From: Craspedostauros australis
Lineage: Eukaryota; Bacillariophyta; Bacillariophyceae; Mastogloiales; Achnanthaceae
Assembly: GCA_026770025.1 (NCBI GenBank)
Contig: JAMXDE010000010.1
Location: 2,232,001-2,296,000 of the forward strand
Length of the DNA: 64,000 bases
Direction of reading: 5' to 3'
Below, one piece after another: positions 1 to 12,900 of the stretch (positions are counted from its first letter, which is position 1; each line of letters opens with the position of its first letter). Under the pieces are notes generated by a model. That model searched no databases. It was not told the origin of the DNA and saw nothing but the letters and a program-made list of their open reading frames with translations. The translations under genes and the position numbers were made by a program.

Positions 1-2
1 CG

Positions 3-524
3 CTTGCCCAAGCGCGGCTGCTCCCGCAATGGACGGCCTCATCCTCATGCGCCATGCGGTCGCTGTCATCTTCCACCGAAGAGTACACGGGCATCGTCAA
101 GTTCTACATGCGCAACAAGGCCTACGGTTTCATCCTGCCGGATGATCAGGAGCTGGGCGACGTCTTCGTGCATTGCTCATCCGTCGTGTGCGACGTGCCA
201 ACGGAGGAATCCAACGTGCGACCCTTCCTCGTGCGCAACGAGCGCGTGCGCTTTGGGATCACCGATAAGGAAGGTCATGCCCAAAAGTACGCGACGAATG
301 TGCGGTTCGAGGATGGATCCATCGTGCCGATTTATCGTCAGAATTATGCCAAGAGCATGCGCAAGGACGTGGCGTGTGCATTGGGCGAGACGGTCTTGGA
401 AATGGCCGATCTGTCCGACGAAGAGTTGGCTGCGCAAGTGCGAACTGGAATCGAAGTGGCCCAGGCAAAGATCGAGGAAGGAATCGAGATGGAGAAGACA
501 GGCCAACCCCTCCAACAGTGGTGA
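3..524 (+). CDS. Cold-shock-domain protein, probably mitochondrial, 5' partial
   Basis: The reading frame is open to the left edge and stops at 522-524; the first in-frame ATG is at 54, so the true start may be there or upstream. After about 10 residues past that ATG comes a cold-shock (OB-fold) domain: the block GIVKFYMRNKAYGFI has the RNP1-like KAYGFI and is followed by the RNP2-like DVFVH. Such domains bind single-stranded nucleic acid, usually RNA. The residues before and just after ATG54 are rich in Arg, Ser and Ala and lack acids (ARLLPQ...MRSLSSS), which suggests a mitochondrial presequence; this is inference. The C-terminal third is acidic and probably helical (LSDEELAAQVRTGIEVAQAK). 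The family call is firm; the localisation and the start are not. Confidence 0.8.
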   Translation, partial: LAQARLLPQWTASSSCAMRSLSSSTEEYTGIVKFYMRNKAYGFILPDDQELGDVFVHCSSVVCDVPTEESNVRPFLVRNERVRFGITDKEGHAQKYATNVRFEDGSIVPIYRQNYAKSMRKDVACALGETVLEMADLSDEELAAQVRTGIEVAQAKIEEGIEMEKTGQPLQQW

Positions 525-1141
525 TGATATCGGTGGCATCGATGGCATCGATGGCACGCTGGCACCATTAAGTATCGCTGGCGACGAACATCACCATGGA
601 TACTGAGGAATGGCATGCAGGTGTGTAGGTGTACAGGCGTGAGCATGAAAACGAACAGGTGCAGATGCCCATGCAGGCCGATATGTCGGATACGAAACAT
701 AGACAGCATTCGTGTATGTATACATACGCAATATCATGGGTGGACGGCCGTTGCCTTAATAAACAATACACCTCGACCATGGAGTCTGCTGCCCTGCTCT
801 ACATGCTCTTCTTGATTTCATTTCATTTCTTCTTGGTTGTTGCAGTGTGACAGCTGCATAGTTGAATGCAGGCGAGCGTGGTTTAGATTCCCTTGTCCAA
901 TATTTCTGTCTATAGTGGTTGTTCCCTGATTTACATTTCGTTGGAGTATATGAAGCATGTGATTGTTGCCTTGCGCTGCGGTTGTGTATGGAAGCGGCAT
1001 TGATCGAAGACCCATTCTTCTTCCCTTGAGAAGACACATATCGGTACATGGTACATGCATGTGTATGAACACCGTGCGGTAAGCGCCGCCGCCGCCGCCA
1101 CCATCGCTTCCGCTGCTGCTGCGCACGTCTCCAACCCTGAT
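525..1141. other. Intergenic, 3' UTR with AATAAA
   Basis: No gene seen. An AATAAA hexamer at 758-763, about 235 bases after the stop of the cold-shock gene, could be its polyadenylation signal. The two flanking genes converge here. Confidence 0.4.
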
Positions 1142-2716
1142 CTAGATCTCACAAAGGCCAGTGCCCAGCAGAGGAAGGATGATTCCCAAGCCGACACAGT
1201 TCGGAGTGCCGGCGCTGAATGGTCCGCATGACTTGCTTGGAATGGCGCTGGATGGTCGGTAGCGAGCTGCTGCATGCTGATCGTAGTCCTGCGAAGACAA
1301 GGACGACGGTGATGACGACGAAGACGAGGACGATGTGGATGCGCGTGTCGTTGCTGCGCTCCCCACAGCGGCGCCCGATGTTGCCTTCCCTGCTGGGAAG
1401 CATGCCGGGTACGGTCCCTCATCGTAGTCGCAAGAGATGGAGCGTCCCTCCATCGACTCCATGGCGTTACGCGTTACATGCTTGTTGCCACTACCATATT
1501 TGCTGCGATGATCGACCGGGCTCAGAGAACGGCATCGCGGACAGATCAGATACGAAGAGACGATGTGACCGTGCATGATAATGCCGCAATCCGAGCATGC
1601 GACGGATGCCAGCTCCTCACGATCCTCGATGGCTCGCCAGGTCTCTTCGACGCCGATGAGCGGGACTTTCGTTCCATCCGACAGCAACACGCTGGTAGAT
1701 CTTCGATGGCTTGACGAGTCCGTCAGTCCGTTGCGAGACGACGTCTGTTCGTTGGAATACCGGTCCGAGGAGGTCTTGTAGTAACCTTCAGAGCTTGACG
1801 AGGATGTGAGCGAGGATACACTTGTGGTGACGCTGCCTCTCTGCATGGGTCGTGCGTCGCAGGCGAGGACCTGGGGGATGTCAGCGTTCTTCTCATCTCT
1901 CGCGTAGTAGATCATGCAGTCATCCACTGCGCTATGCTTGCCCGTTGTCTTCATAGAGACGTAGCGGCGCCGGCGTCTCGTCGCTGAGCCACAGGATCTG
2001 CGCGACGATTCGATCTTGTCACGGCTCTTGCAACCTGTTCCACGTCGGGCTTGGAAGGGTGGAGCAGGCATGGACGATGGTCCCGACGCAGCCGGCAGCG
2101 AAGACGAAGACGGCGCCGATGAAAACGACGATCTGTTCGGAGATCCGCAGATCGGATGGAAAGCACCTTCGGTGTTGCTTTGCGAAGAACTGACAGAAAC
2201 TCTCGGCGAGTCATGCTGCACGATGAGGGATGCGCGGTTGATCGCATCGACATATGACGAAAAAGCTGTTCTTCGCGTTGGGGGCCGCACTGGACCAGGT
2301 GGTAGCATCGACGTAGCCCCTTTCTCATCGCTACTTGTTGCTTCTTCCTCCTTCACTTCTGCCTTTGGCATCCGCTTGGTTTGCTGCGTGCGCTTCGTTT
2401 CGGCGCAAAATTGGATGTACGGCATCATCATCATCCGGTTTGTCTCCTCATCCGATCCAATGCCAGGGAGAGTCAAGCTGCAGGTTTGCTTGCCTTGTGC
2501 TGCGGACGTTGATGTGATTACAGGCGAGGATGGCGGCGAGACGTAGACCATCTCCTCGTGTCTGCCGAAACATACATCATTGAAGTGCGCAGCGGAGACG
2601 CCTCTGTTGTTGTTTCTGTTGTTGCTATTCTTGTTGTTGCGGGCGCTGGCATCGTTCCCAATGTAGACTTTGCCACCCTCTTGATGAAGCCGGCGTTGTT
2701 GATGACGACGATCCAT
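1142..2716 (-). CDS. Low-complexity protein with C-terminal zinc ribbon
   Basis: I place the start at the ATG at 2716-2714 (524 residues) because it has a near-ideal context (CACCATGG); the frame stays open further upstream to 3103, but that extension looks like untranslated leader. Most of the protein is Ser/Thr/Arg-rich and probably disordered, including runs of Ser near the C-terminus. The one ordered part is around residues 355-400: a stretch reading VPLIGVEETWRAIED followed by C374-x2-C377-x14-C392-x2-C395, a zinc-ribbon-like knuckle pair. I associate this arrangement (PLxGVEETW then CxxC...CPxC) with uncharacterised proteins in diatom genomes, from memory. No catalytic residues are visible. 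Function unknown. Confidence 0.6.
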   Translation of the reverse strand: MDRRHQQRRLHQEGGKVYIGNDASARNNKNSNNRNNNRGVSAAHFNDVCFGRHEEMVYVSPPSSPVITSTSAAQGKQTCSLTLPGIGSDEETNRMMMMPYIQFCAETKRTQQTKRMPKAEVKEEEATSSDEKGATSMLPPGPVRPPTRRTAFSSYVDAINRASLIVQHDSPRVSVSSSQSNTEGAFHPICGSPNRSSFSSAPSSSSLPAASGPSSMPAPPFQARRGTGCKSRDKIESSRRSCGSATRRRRRYVSMKTTGKHSAVDDCMIYYARDEKNADIPQVLACDARPMQRGSVTTSVSSLTSSSSSEGYYKTSSDRYSNEQTSSRNGLTDSSSHRRSTSVLLSDGTKVPLIGVEETWRAIEDREELASVACSDCGIIMHGHIVSSYLICPRCRSLSPVDHRSKYGSGNKHVTRNAMESMEGRSISCDYDEGPYPACFPAGKATSGAAVGSAATTRASTSSSSSSSSPSSLSSQDYDQHAAARYRPSSAIPSKSCGPFSAGTPNCVGLGIILPLLGTGLCEI

Positions 2717-5700
2717 GGTGTGTTCCTTGGCACGGTTGCATGGAGCAGAGCGCTGCAGTATGGTAGAGTAGAACGATTTGGAGCGGTGGTGGTGATATTG
2801 TGTTACTGGATTTGTTGTTCGGGTTGTGGAGAGTCTGCCTTTCTTAGCTTCAGAGAATTTCGTGATGCAAGTTGAGAGAATATGTGAGTGCGTGGGTCTG
2901 TGAGCGCGTGAGAGATGAGTGTGTAGGTGTCTTTGCGGCATGGGAGTGTCGAATAAGCCAAGTTGGACTGATGAGATCCTTTGCTCACCAATGGATCCAT
3001 CTGCGTGGTTTTGTGAAGGTCTGCGATTGCGATGTCGCGATTGTGTGGCGACCATCGCATCGATCGAAAGCACAACGAGACCGGACTGATGACAAATCGC
3101 CAAAATGGGATGGAAATCGAAGTTCCCACGAGCGTGGGACTTGTGGACTGATGACAGAGAACGGTGGTGACGATCGTGGATGATGGGACGTATGCGGTTC
3201 CGTCATCTCGCCTCACCTGTCCAGATCAGATCAGATCAGGTCAGGTCAATCAAATCAACCTTGGACGTGATGCCCTCATCCAGAGTGGCAACAAGGGACG
3301 AGAACCATCGACCACACCTCATCATCCTGGGGATGGATAGATGGATGGTATGAGAACCATGATTTCAAGTCTCAAGCGCGACCAGCGAGACCGCGAATGA
3401 TGGGCTGTCGCGATGGCACCATCCCGAATAGCTGATCTTTTTTACGTTCGCGATGATAACTGGTGTGCGTATTGTACTTTGCGAGCAGAGGAGCTCCATT
3501 TTGTTGCGTGTTCGGTGTTGTCCTTGTCTTCGTCCTCTTGTCGTCTTGTTTTCCGAGATGTTGCGTTTTTGGCGGGAGTTTCAGTTGTTCGAAGTTTAAC
3601 GCCCGTAACGTCCTCAGCTGTAGCATTCACGAGTACGAACAGTCACACGAGTCGATCGACTTCGAATCGTTCGAGTACAATCTGTCCTCTTCCGCGAATA
3701 CCGATGTGACACGAGGGGAGAAGGGACAAAGGCGAAGGCAGTTGCGCAACAAAGAAGCTCCGGCTACGCTATTCAGATGCGAGAGACACAAGACCAAGGA
3801 TTTATCGACGAGCGCGGAAAGTGTCGATCTGTTCTCCGTTGGATGTTGGGCAGCGGTTGTCTCAGATCCATGGATACGTTGCTCGACAATTGTGGGAGAC
3901 TGGGGTGTTGGCGACCCTTGTTGTGTTGCTGGCTCATGGAGTAGTAGGTACAGTTGCTTGTCCAAAGACGTCTCCAGCGAAAGAGAGGGAGAGCGGCATC
4001 CCCCCCCCCCTGAAGCTGTTTCGTCTTGACGAGTTCGACGAATAGAGAGTATCACAAATAAGTCGGCAGTCTTGCTATGTTCATTTGAACCACCGGAACC
4101 TTCAGCACACAAGGAGAGGAAAGGCGAGGAACGGGGGTCTGTGTGCGCGGAGTGTCTGAGTGTGAGCACTCTTGAAGAGCGCAAGCGCTTGTCCTGTGCT
4201 CTCGGTGGGCAACTCTTCCATTGGCAACAAGGAGGTGACCCAAAGTGAAGGAAAGCCAAGCAGAGGAAGGCGTCACGATCCATCAGAATGAGGTGGAGTG
4301 GTGGGGAAGATGGGATACGTACGACCTGCTCCCCGAAGCCCAGACAAGACGAAAAGCTCGAAGGTTCGGAGGTCGAGAAAAAGGAAGGTAGGGAAGGGTA
4401 GGGAAGGAAGAGAGGAAGTTGTGGCTATCTGTCTCTTCCCTGTGTAGGATTGTATGTAGTATTGTGTGGAAGCGCCTCATCCGAAGGTCGAACTTCGATA
4501 GGTTCCGTCAAGGGGGTTGACGCACAGCAACGAGCATCATCCTGTAGCTCACACTCTGGAGTATAGCATACTACTCTGTGTGCCGTCACTTCCAAACTTC
4601 TTGCCGCAAGAAATGAATACAACGGGGCAGTGCACCATACCATGCACAGCTCGTGGCTGCAGTTCTTGGCTCCCATGTGTAATACGTATGTCATCGTGAC
4701 TACTAAAATACTTCGTGGCTGTTGACAAGAGGGTTGGGAAGATCCCATCATGGTCATCTTGGCAGACTCTGTGCGGCGCTTGGGTGCGATTTTCCCATTG
4801 CAATCCCCAACTTTGTGAACGGAGTTTCGGTGAAGCCGTATCATCGCATCCATCAAGAAGCATGATAAATCTTAAGAGATGGGGGCGGAAGGCCGCTACG
4901 TTGGCGGTACTAGAATTCGGAAGGCTTCCGAGTTCGTTCACTCGCACATCTGCTCGTTGGCTCCAATTGTGACGATGCATGCCATCACCATCAGACACGT
5001 TTCGTCCGAGAGAGACAACGGAGAAAGCAAAAACCGTGAAATGTCCACCACTTCTGCCGCGCACTTAGGCGCATGGGTTGTCGCGCCAAAAGCCAGCGAA
5101 TTGCGAGAAGGAACATGGCAAGCACCAAGGTCCGTGATAACCATAATTTCGCAACCCTCTCCTTCCACATTCGCCACCAGTGGCAGTTGGGATGGATCTG
5201 TCGGGCAAAGTGGAGCAAAACGAGTGGAGCAGCTAACAACGGTGCAGGAGCCGAAGGAACAGTCGAATCGACGGCATCAGACGCAGCGCCAACACCGTGA
5301 GAGGTCAGCGACTCGGGTGACGGGAGGCGTGAGACGAAGAACGGAAGAGAGCGAGTGGCCGAGAGCAAGAAACACCTCAGCGCACGCTGCGCCAGAGAAG
5401 GCTCTCCAGTGCTCTGCCCTGTCTCTCACCGCGCTCCATCGTGCCCCATCACTCGGTGTGTCGCTGGTGAGGAACGATAGGAGTACCCGTACGTACGTGT
5501 ACTGTGACAACGACAGAGGTCTCGCAATCCGCACCTCCTCACACGAAGAACGAAGGACGAATACCACGCAACAGCAAACATAGCACATTCAGCGAGGACA
5601 ACAGATCAACGGATCAACGTATCATCGCCACCATCCCCTCATTTCACAGACATCCGAAACAAGACAACCGGCCGAGCGAAAGGACTCCTTTGCGCAACCA

Positions 5701-6732
5701 CAACGACGACCACAACAACGACCACAACCTCACAACCTCCTCAACGCAATTTGCCACTACGACCACCATCCAGAAGCCCACCAGACCGACCCGGATCCAG
5801 AGACCGACTCGGATCCAATCCCAGTCAAGTTTAATCCAGCCGAGCATCCCCCAGAGACACTATCCTCATTGAAGACGGCCAACGAAGAGATCGTGAAACG
5901 AACATTCGTTGCATATCATTGAATACGCATACCATCACGAGCACGAATACATTTGCAGACCACTGAACAGCCGCCTATTCGACTGACACACAAAGAAACA
6001 TCAAACAAGACAAGAAACAAGACGGAACGACAACCAACGCAAGAAGAGTTGCACACTGCCAGAACAGGTGAGAACCTCCAATGCTCGCTGCGGTTCGGAG
6101 ATTGAGTCGCTAGTTGACTCGCTGATCAAGAGAGGAATGGATGCGCGCACGGATGATTGGCTAGTTGTTCTTGGGTGGCCAAACACTTTGGATGGGCGAG
6201 TGCATGCATGGAGGGATGCATTGGGGTATCGCGCCCATTGCTAAACTCCGTCGTGGCCTGATTTGGTGGCACCAACTTTGGACGTGGGCCTTGGACTTGG
6301 CGGGCTGGCGATGATTGCATTGTATCGTACAGGTCTGCTTTGCTTTGATGTTCCCATGTGCAGGGTTGCACCTTTCGCCAAACGGTGTGGGATTGGTACA
6401 AGTTCCTCAATCGCAATACCACCCCCATTCCTTACCCTCTCCGATGCTCGTTGCCTACTGCCCACAATTCTGTGCCCACATTCGTGCTCACTTCTATACA
6501 CGATTCTGTGCACATTTCTGGGCTCGTCCCTGTGCGATCGCGGCGGACGCACTCGGTTGAACTTTTTGCGAACAATCGCACGCACGAACGCATTCACTCC
6601 CCTGTACCTGAATCAAACCCAAATTACACCAACATCAAATCACGGTGCTGATGTCTGTGAAGTCTGCATCACCCCCACCACCACCCTTGAACCGTTTTCG
6701 CCAAACCAGACTACACCCCCTCAAACAAACGA
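2717..6732. other. 4.0-kb intergenic region between divergent genes
   Basis: Several open frames of 60-230 codons occur on both strands, but none has a recognisable domain or convincing composition, and they overlap one another. A short run of GATCA/GGTCA-type repeats lies at 3221-3260. The right end presumably holds the promoter and 5' UTR of the CRAL-TRIO gene. A small spliced gene here cannot be excluded. Confidence 0.4.
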
Positions 6733-8282
6733 ATGACGCTGACGACCCCAAGCAGCTGTGGTGACGGTATAGTGCTACCGCTCAAAGGCACCATGCAAGG
6801 CATCCAATGGAAGACGGACCGGCAGTCGCTGTGTCGTGTCGGATGCGAGATCCTCACGCGTCCAAGCGAGGAGCGCACGGTGCGTGAACTGCGAGAGCTG
6901 CCAGTCAAGGAGCGCCAAGTGGTGTGGGCGGACATGTCCGGCAACACCAAGATGGCGCCACACGTCAACGAGCTCCGAGAGGAGCAGCCGGCATTCATCG
7001 AGGAGTGCCTTGTGGGTCTGGAGAATGCCATCAAGAAGATCCCCAAGAAGCAGGCCTACACCGACGCGCGCCAGATGGATCCGCAGTTCGTGGATGACAG
7101 AGATTTCCAGATGATGTTCCTGCGCGCTGAACTCTACAACCCCGAACTTGCCGCGCTCCGTATCGTATCGTACTTCGAAGAGAAGCTCATCTACTTCGGA
7201 CGTGAGAAGCTTGTGAAGAAAATCACGCTGGATGATATGGACCAGGACGACACGGCGGCATTGTTCTCCGGCAACCTGCAGCTCCTTCCACAGCGAGACC
7301 ATGCCGGACGCCGAGTCCTCTTCTTCTACAAGGCCTTCATAGAGGGGTACAAAGTCCGTGAGAACATGGTACGTACGAGGATAGTGTATCGTATCCAGCC
7401 ATGTGACATCCAGTTCGGGTGATTGCGATTGCGCAACGTCTACGGCATGTTCTGTTGCAACATCGAGCTCTGCACGCACGAGCAACGCATTTGCGTCGTT
7501 TTCTCCGTGTGATTTTGCTTCTATCATCGTTTTCATGCGCCAATATGCTCTCGCCCTAACTCGACTCATGGCATCGCCCTCCAATGCCCTCTTGTGATCT
7601 GCTCTATCTGCGATACTTTCCCACCGGCCGCACCAAACTAAACCATCCAATCCATGAATCATCCATCGATTCGTAGCTTCGCACTACTTGGTACCTCTGC
7701 CACCTCGCCGTGGAGGACCCAGAGGCCCAGAAGCACGGCGTCATCATCGTGGTGTACAACCTCGGTGGATTCCCGGAACACGGAAATGACTGGGAGAAAT
7801 CGCGCCGATTGGCCACGCTCCTGCGCGCGCTGCCAATCCGCATTGACTCCTTGCTCCCATGCTTCGATGATGTCTTGTGGAACACTGTCATCCAAGGATT
7901 CTCCATCATGATCAGCCGCTTCCTGCGTGTTCGATTCCGTCCCCTGTCGGGATCGCGCCAGGAGTGCTACTACAAGCTCATGGCGTTGGGCGTGCCGTAT
8001 TTCGCGCTCCCCGTGACCCAGGACAACAAGATGCTCACCCAGGATCACGTGCAACTCATGAACGAAGAACGCAGAAAGCTCATGGACTCGCCCGAGTGGC
8101 AGGCTGCAAGCTCCGCCTTCTTCCTCGAAAGCAACCAAACAGGCGGCGCATCGACCAGCGCGAACACCAGCACCATGGCGGACACCCAAGCTCCACCACA
8201 GGGAGGCGCCCCGCAGTACCAGCCATCCAGCGTGACCGTCGTTCAGACGACAATCACTTTCAACGAGGCCGGCGGACGCTAA
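6733..8282 (+). CDS. CRAL-TRIO/SEC14-like protein (two exons)
   Basis: Exons 6733-7368 and 7677-8282 join in phase 0 across a 308-base intron (donor GTACGT after codon ATG, acceptor TTCGTAG), giving 413 residues. The joined stretch reads ...YKVRENM/LRTTWYLCHLAVEDPEAQ, which continues smoothly into a beta-strand-rich core (GVIIVVYNLGG). An N-terminal helical half with LRAELYNPELAALRIVSYFEEK resembles the CRAL-TRIO N-terminal helices, and the second half resembles the lipid-binding SEC14 fold. SEC14-type proteins carry or sense lipids such as phosphoinositides at membranes. The C-terminal 50 residues are low-complexity (Gln, Ser, Thr, Pro). The call rests on pattern recall of divergent algal SEC14-like proteins, so the ligand is unknown. 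Confidence 0.65.
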
Positions 8283-9049
8283 ATTCCGTGGATTTCGCTG
8301 CATACAGTTAGCGGAGACATCGCAAATAGGGTTGTTTGAGCGCCGCAAAGTGATTACGTGCCAAGGTGGAAGCGAGGAAAGCCACGAGATAGGGAGGGAA
8401 GATCAAGCATATGCACAAATACAAGTAGTAACACAGAAGAATGAAATTCATGAGACGCCCAGTACGTGACTAGTGATGATGAATCGGTACAGCAGTGTGG
8501 AGAATGACAGGCATGTGGCCAAACGACCAATGTACTACTATATGATCAATGGAATCACTCTCAGATAGTTGCAGCACACTTAGCTGTCTCTGTTTACTCC
8601 CTCAGTAACTCGCACTCAAGAGGGAGTCGCATGATGTGTTTTACGACCTACCCTCCTCTCTCTCTCTCTCTCTCTCTGGGTTGTGAATAGACGTATTAGT
8701 CGAACGTATCGAAAGTCTGTCATGCTTCCGTTCGATTATTCTCGCAACACCAACAAAATCTCGACCATGGGCAAAACCAAAAGTACGGAACGAAGAGATC
8801 ACCACCAACAGACACATCAACACAACCACAACCGCAACAACAACCGCAATCCAACAGAGTCCATCTTTCCCATGGGCACCACCATAAGCACCGATCTATC
8901 GCAGCCATCCATTATACCAAATCGACATCATCCTTGAGCATCGGCAACCAAGATCCGTGGGGCAGAAAAGTAAAAGTACCGATCGAAGAGAAAGCGCAAA
9001 CGTAAACGCAACCACAAGGCAAAGCACAAGCTGATAATCCTCTGACACA
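8283..9049. other. Intergenic with (CT)n tract
   Basis: No gene seen. A CT-dinucleotide tract lies near 8654-8678. The right part would be the promoter and 5' leader of the SmG gene. Confidence 0.4.
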
Positions 9050-9428
9050 ATGGCGACAAGCAAATTCATCAAGGGACCGGATCTCAAGCGATTCATGGTG
9101 AGTGTACTCTTTGTGATCTCTGATGCGTCTGATGTGCGTGATGCCACCAGTCATGATGTGTCCTGTCACCTTCCATTGTTTGCAACAATCTTGTACTCAC
9201 ACATTCAAACACACATCAATGCATTCACTCTGTTTTCATTATTCGCAGGACAAGCGGCTGAAACTCCATCTCAATGGAAATCGCAAACTGATAGGGACGC
9301 TGAGAGGATACGATGCCTACCTGAATGTTGTGCTGGAAGAGGCAGAGCAGGTGGATGGCAAGTTCGTCGGCAAGGTCGTCATTCGTGGCAACAGCATCGT
9401 CCAGTTCGAAACATTGGAGCGCAAGTAG
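9050..9428 (+). CDS. SNRPG: Small nuclear ribonucleoprotein G (SmG)
   Basis: Two exons, 9050-9097 and 9249-9428, join in phase 0 (donor GTGAGT, acceptor TTCGCAG) to a 75-residue protein. The first exon has only 16 codons (MATSKFIKGPDLKRFM). The second carries the complete Sm fold: Sm1 (KLHLNGNRKLIGTLRGYDAYLNVVL) and Sm2 with VIRGNSIVQFE, the RG in the Sm2 motif being the RNA-binding position. Length and order match SmG of animals and plants, which is one of seven proteins forming the ring on U1, U2, U4 and U5 snRNAs. No other LSm member fits as well because of the short N-terminus and the ELxKFM/DLKRFM start. Confidence 0.93.
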
Positions 9429-9940
9429 ACGCAATGATGACGACGACGACAACGACGACATGAATGATCTCAGCTCATTTGATGCATGCGCAGGCACAGT
9501 CGTGTCGCAATCAATGCTGTAGGGAGATAACATCCGTATGGAGGGGCGAGGAGTCGCAGGGCGGGTGCTTCTGATGGAGGGAGCACGGCAAGGCATTGTC
9601 ATCATTCAACGAGCGAGAAAGCGGATGCAATGGCAGACACTGGAACAACTATCTCATTCGTTGAGATGCACGACATGAGAAAATGAGCTGCATCCGGATG
9701 TATAATACTATATTCTGAGCGCCCTGCCGTATTCTTCTCCAAACCAGCACGCGATCATGCATTCCCACGAGGATCTATCCAGATAAAGCAAGCGAGAGAC
9801 AGTGAGCATCGCATCCCCTGAAACGACAAGGCAAGTCGCAATCTGCCAAACGTACTCTACTCATCATGTACTCATGCGCACTCCGTGTGAGCCCATATTT
9901 CTATTTTAATCTTGATCAGTTCCCTGGGCCTTCCCCGACC
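9429..9940. other. Intergenic region between convergent genes
   Basis: Probably the 3' UTRs of the SmG gene and of the long minus-strand gene. Nothing else recognised. Confidence 0.4.
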
Positions 9941-12900
9941 TCACACCTCTACTTGCGATTCCAAATCATAGTCGATCGAAATGTCGCTGCTGTTCACACT
10001 CGGCAGCCCATCCAGCTCATGTTGGAGCAAACTCGGATGAGGTGCTTGCCCGTACCTGATCTGATCTTCCCTCCGCTTTGGTTCTGGCGGCAACTCATTC
10101 ACGAAACGCGACAGCTCGCGCAGGATCGGGCCCGGTTGCTGTTCCAACATCCTCTCCCCCTCCTTGATCTGCTTGCGGACAGATCGAACGTAGGCCTTGC
10201 ACGTCTTGGCCCAGATGTCGATCGCCAGGCTGCATGAGTTCAGATCAAAGTACACCAATCCCTCTCGTCTGCGCCAGTCGCACAGCGCGCGGGTCATGAT
10301 GCGACCACTTCGGTGACGAGCCTTCACGAGCTGGTCACCACGGTCGACGCCGAATGCCTTGACGAATGTTACCTGCCACGGGCGCAGGATATTCTCGATA
10401 GCCGTCGGATCGTTGACATTCACGATGCCATGATCCGACCTTCCGCACGTGCAGGCCATTCCCAGCTTGGGGAGGAAGAAATCCACGAGGTTGTCGTTGC
10501 CGCTGAACACGGACTTCGAGCATTCGCACGGCGCGACGCTCTTCCGCTTCTTTTTCGCTTCGTCAAAGGGCGAAAGGTTGCGGATCGACACTCCCTCCTT
10601 GCCCGGGCTCTGTTGAGCACCACCGACCGTCACTTCGAATGTGCGTTCGTTCTCTAACATGACAAGTGCTCGGTTGGGTTTAGGGTCGTCGTCTGCCACA
10701 GTGCAATCATCTTCGAAGATGTCGGAATCGACCAAGGATCTGATCTTACGGAAGTGATCCGCCGCCGGCTTGCGGGCGTTGCTGCCAGTCACCACGCTGC
10801 CCGTATCAATATCGGAGTCGACATCGACGTCGATGGAGAAGTCTTGCGGCGGAAAGGACTCATCATGATCATCCGTCTGGCTGCTTGGGCTCTCCATGTT
10901 CAGGGTTTCGTCCAGGAAATCCTTGCTGCTACCCTTCAGTGGCGATGACAACGATTTCCATTGAAACTGCTGCTGCTGCTGCTCTTGCTGTTGCCTTTGT
11001 TGCTGGCTCTTCTTCTTGTCTTCGCTACGTGGCGGTCTTCGGAAGCTCGACCTTCTGCGTTGATCCTGGCGTTCCTTCTCCCACTTCTTCTGCTCGGGGG
11101 AGAGGAAGTGTGTATTGGGCTTATCTGCGCTCACAGTCTTCCAATGGTTGAGAATGTCGTGGAAACCGGAACTGTCGGAATCAGTTCTGCGATGCTGCTT
11201 GCTGTCGTTCTCCTTGGCATCGTCCTGGATGGTCGAACGGGATTCCAGCGTCTCCTGCATCGATGGCAGGGTGGATTCGTCGTCGTTGTAGGTTGGCACT
11301 GGTGGGATGATCTCCATTCGCATACTCGTACACTGGCTCGTGCTCCTCGTATCTCCAGATCCCATATGAGGCAGATCTCGGACATCCTCCGATGACACGG
11401 GCTGGATGGAGTAATCACGAGAGGGTGCCGTTTGCAACGATGCGATATGTTGCTCCGTCTTGCTGTGCACCTTTGGCAATGACGTCGGCGTCCACTTCTG
11501 CGCATCACTCTTGCTGGGGGTTGGAATGGTCGGAGGTCTTGTCGCTGTGCGTACGATGGACGACGCGGAGGAGACGGTCGCGGTCGATGGTACTGGCGTC
11601 GTTGATGCGCCTGGTGTTGATGACACGGTTGCCTTCATCAATCCCACCCGTGCCCATGCGTCGTAGGCCTTCTGGAATCGTGGGTTTTGCTCAGCACGTC
11701 GCGGCTTCCGGCTGGTCATCTTTGGTGTGGATAGGTGGCTTGCGCGTATCGCGGGACTTGGTGGTGCATCAGCGCCCTGGCTTGTTTTGTACTGGATGGA
11801 CGTTGGCACGAGCCCAGGTGATGCCACTGGCTTGGATCGCAACGGTTCCGACGGGATGGACAGATCCGGGGAGAGCATGGACTTCGCCATGTCACCATCA
11901 TTCTTCGCATCTGTCGCTGCTCTCAGAGGCGGCGAGCATTTGCCAAGAGGAGTCGATCGCCGATTTTGACCCGGTGATGGGTGGATTTCACCGATCCAGT
12001 CGGGAAGCGGCGACCCCGTGGACAGGGATTTGCGGTATGCCTTCAATCGCGCAGTCGCGAGTGGCGTGTATCGGTCGTCTGGATTCTGAGACCCAGGTGA
12101 TGGTTCGATCTTCACCGAAAGCTGGTTTGCAGGCTGCTCTTGCTCCGCCTCGTTGGGGTGTCTCTGTGGGTTGGTGCTGGTGCCCGTGTTGGGATGCTTC
12201 TGATTTTGACCATGGTCGTGATCGTGGTTGTGTTGCGGTGTTGACAACACTGTTGGGGTGTTGACGCTGTTGGTTCTATCATCTCCGAACATTCGCGGTG
12301 TCCCAGCATGATTGCCGTTGCTGTCATTGTTGTTGTCGTTGTTGTTGCATGGAGCGTGGGAGAGCGCGTGCGCCGATTGCGGGGTCGGCGGGAGATTCGA
12401 AAAGCTGAAAGCGTTTTCGTTGGTCTTCTCATTGCGTTTGGACCCCTGCGATGCGGTGGGGCTGACGAAGTTGTGGTTCGTTGGTGATTTCCACTGAGAT
12501 CCCTCCGTGGCGACTCTCGGTTGCGACCCTGCGCTAATCGTCGATCGTGGCGTCTTCAAGCTCCTGCCGTGATTGTCATCATCCCTCGGCGTCGTGATGG
12601 AGGAAGCGTTGGAGGGCGAGCGGAAGATCTTGCGTCCCATCGGCGTGGGAATGCCTTGGCTGGCACTGGAGAACGAGAATCGGCCGGACATCATGGACGA
12701 TGCGTCGCTGGTGTATTGGCTCGTCGTGCTTTGGCTATCGACCCGATTCATGAGCCCGATCCAGAACCGCCGATTTTCCGAGTACTTGCTGGATCCCGAG
12801 CTCGCGGATTCCGTGGGACTGTCCTCGCCTTCGTCTGTTTCGCTCATGGTTTCTTCCGACGTCGATGGCTGTCGCATCATCTCGAGGAAGCGCTTGTTCA

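Noticed and set aside
3463-4283. Overlapping frames of 188 (plus) and 218 (minus) codons
   Set aside because: They cover each other, have low-quality composition and no recognisable domain.
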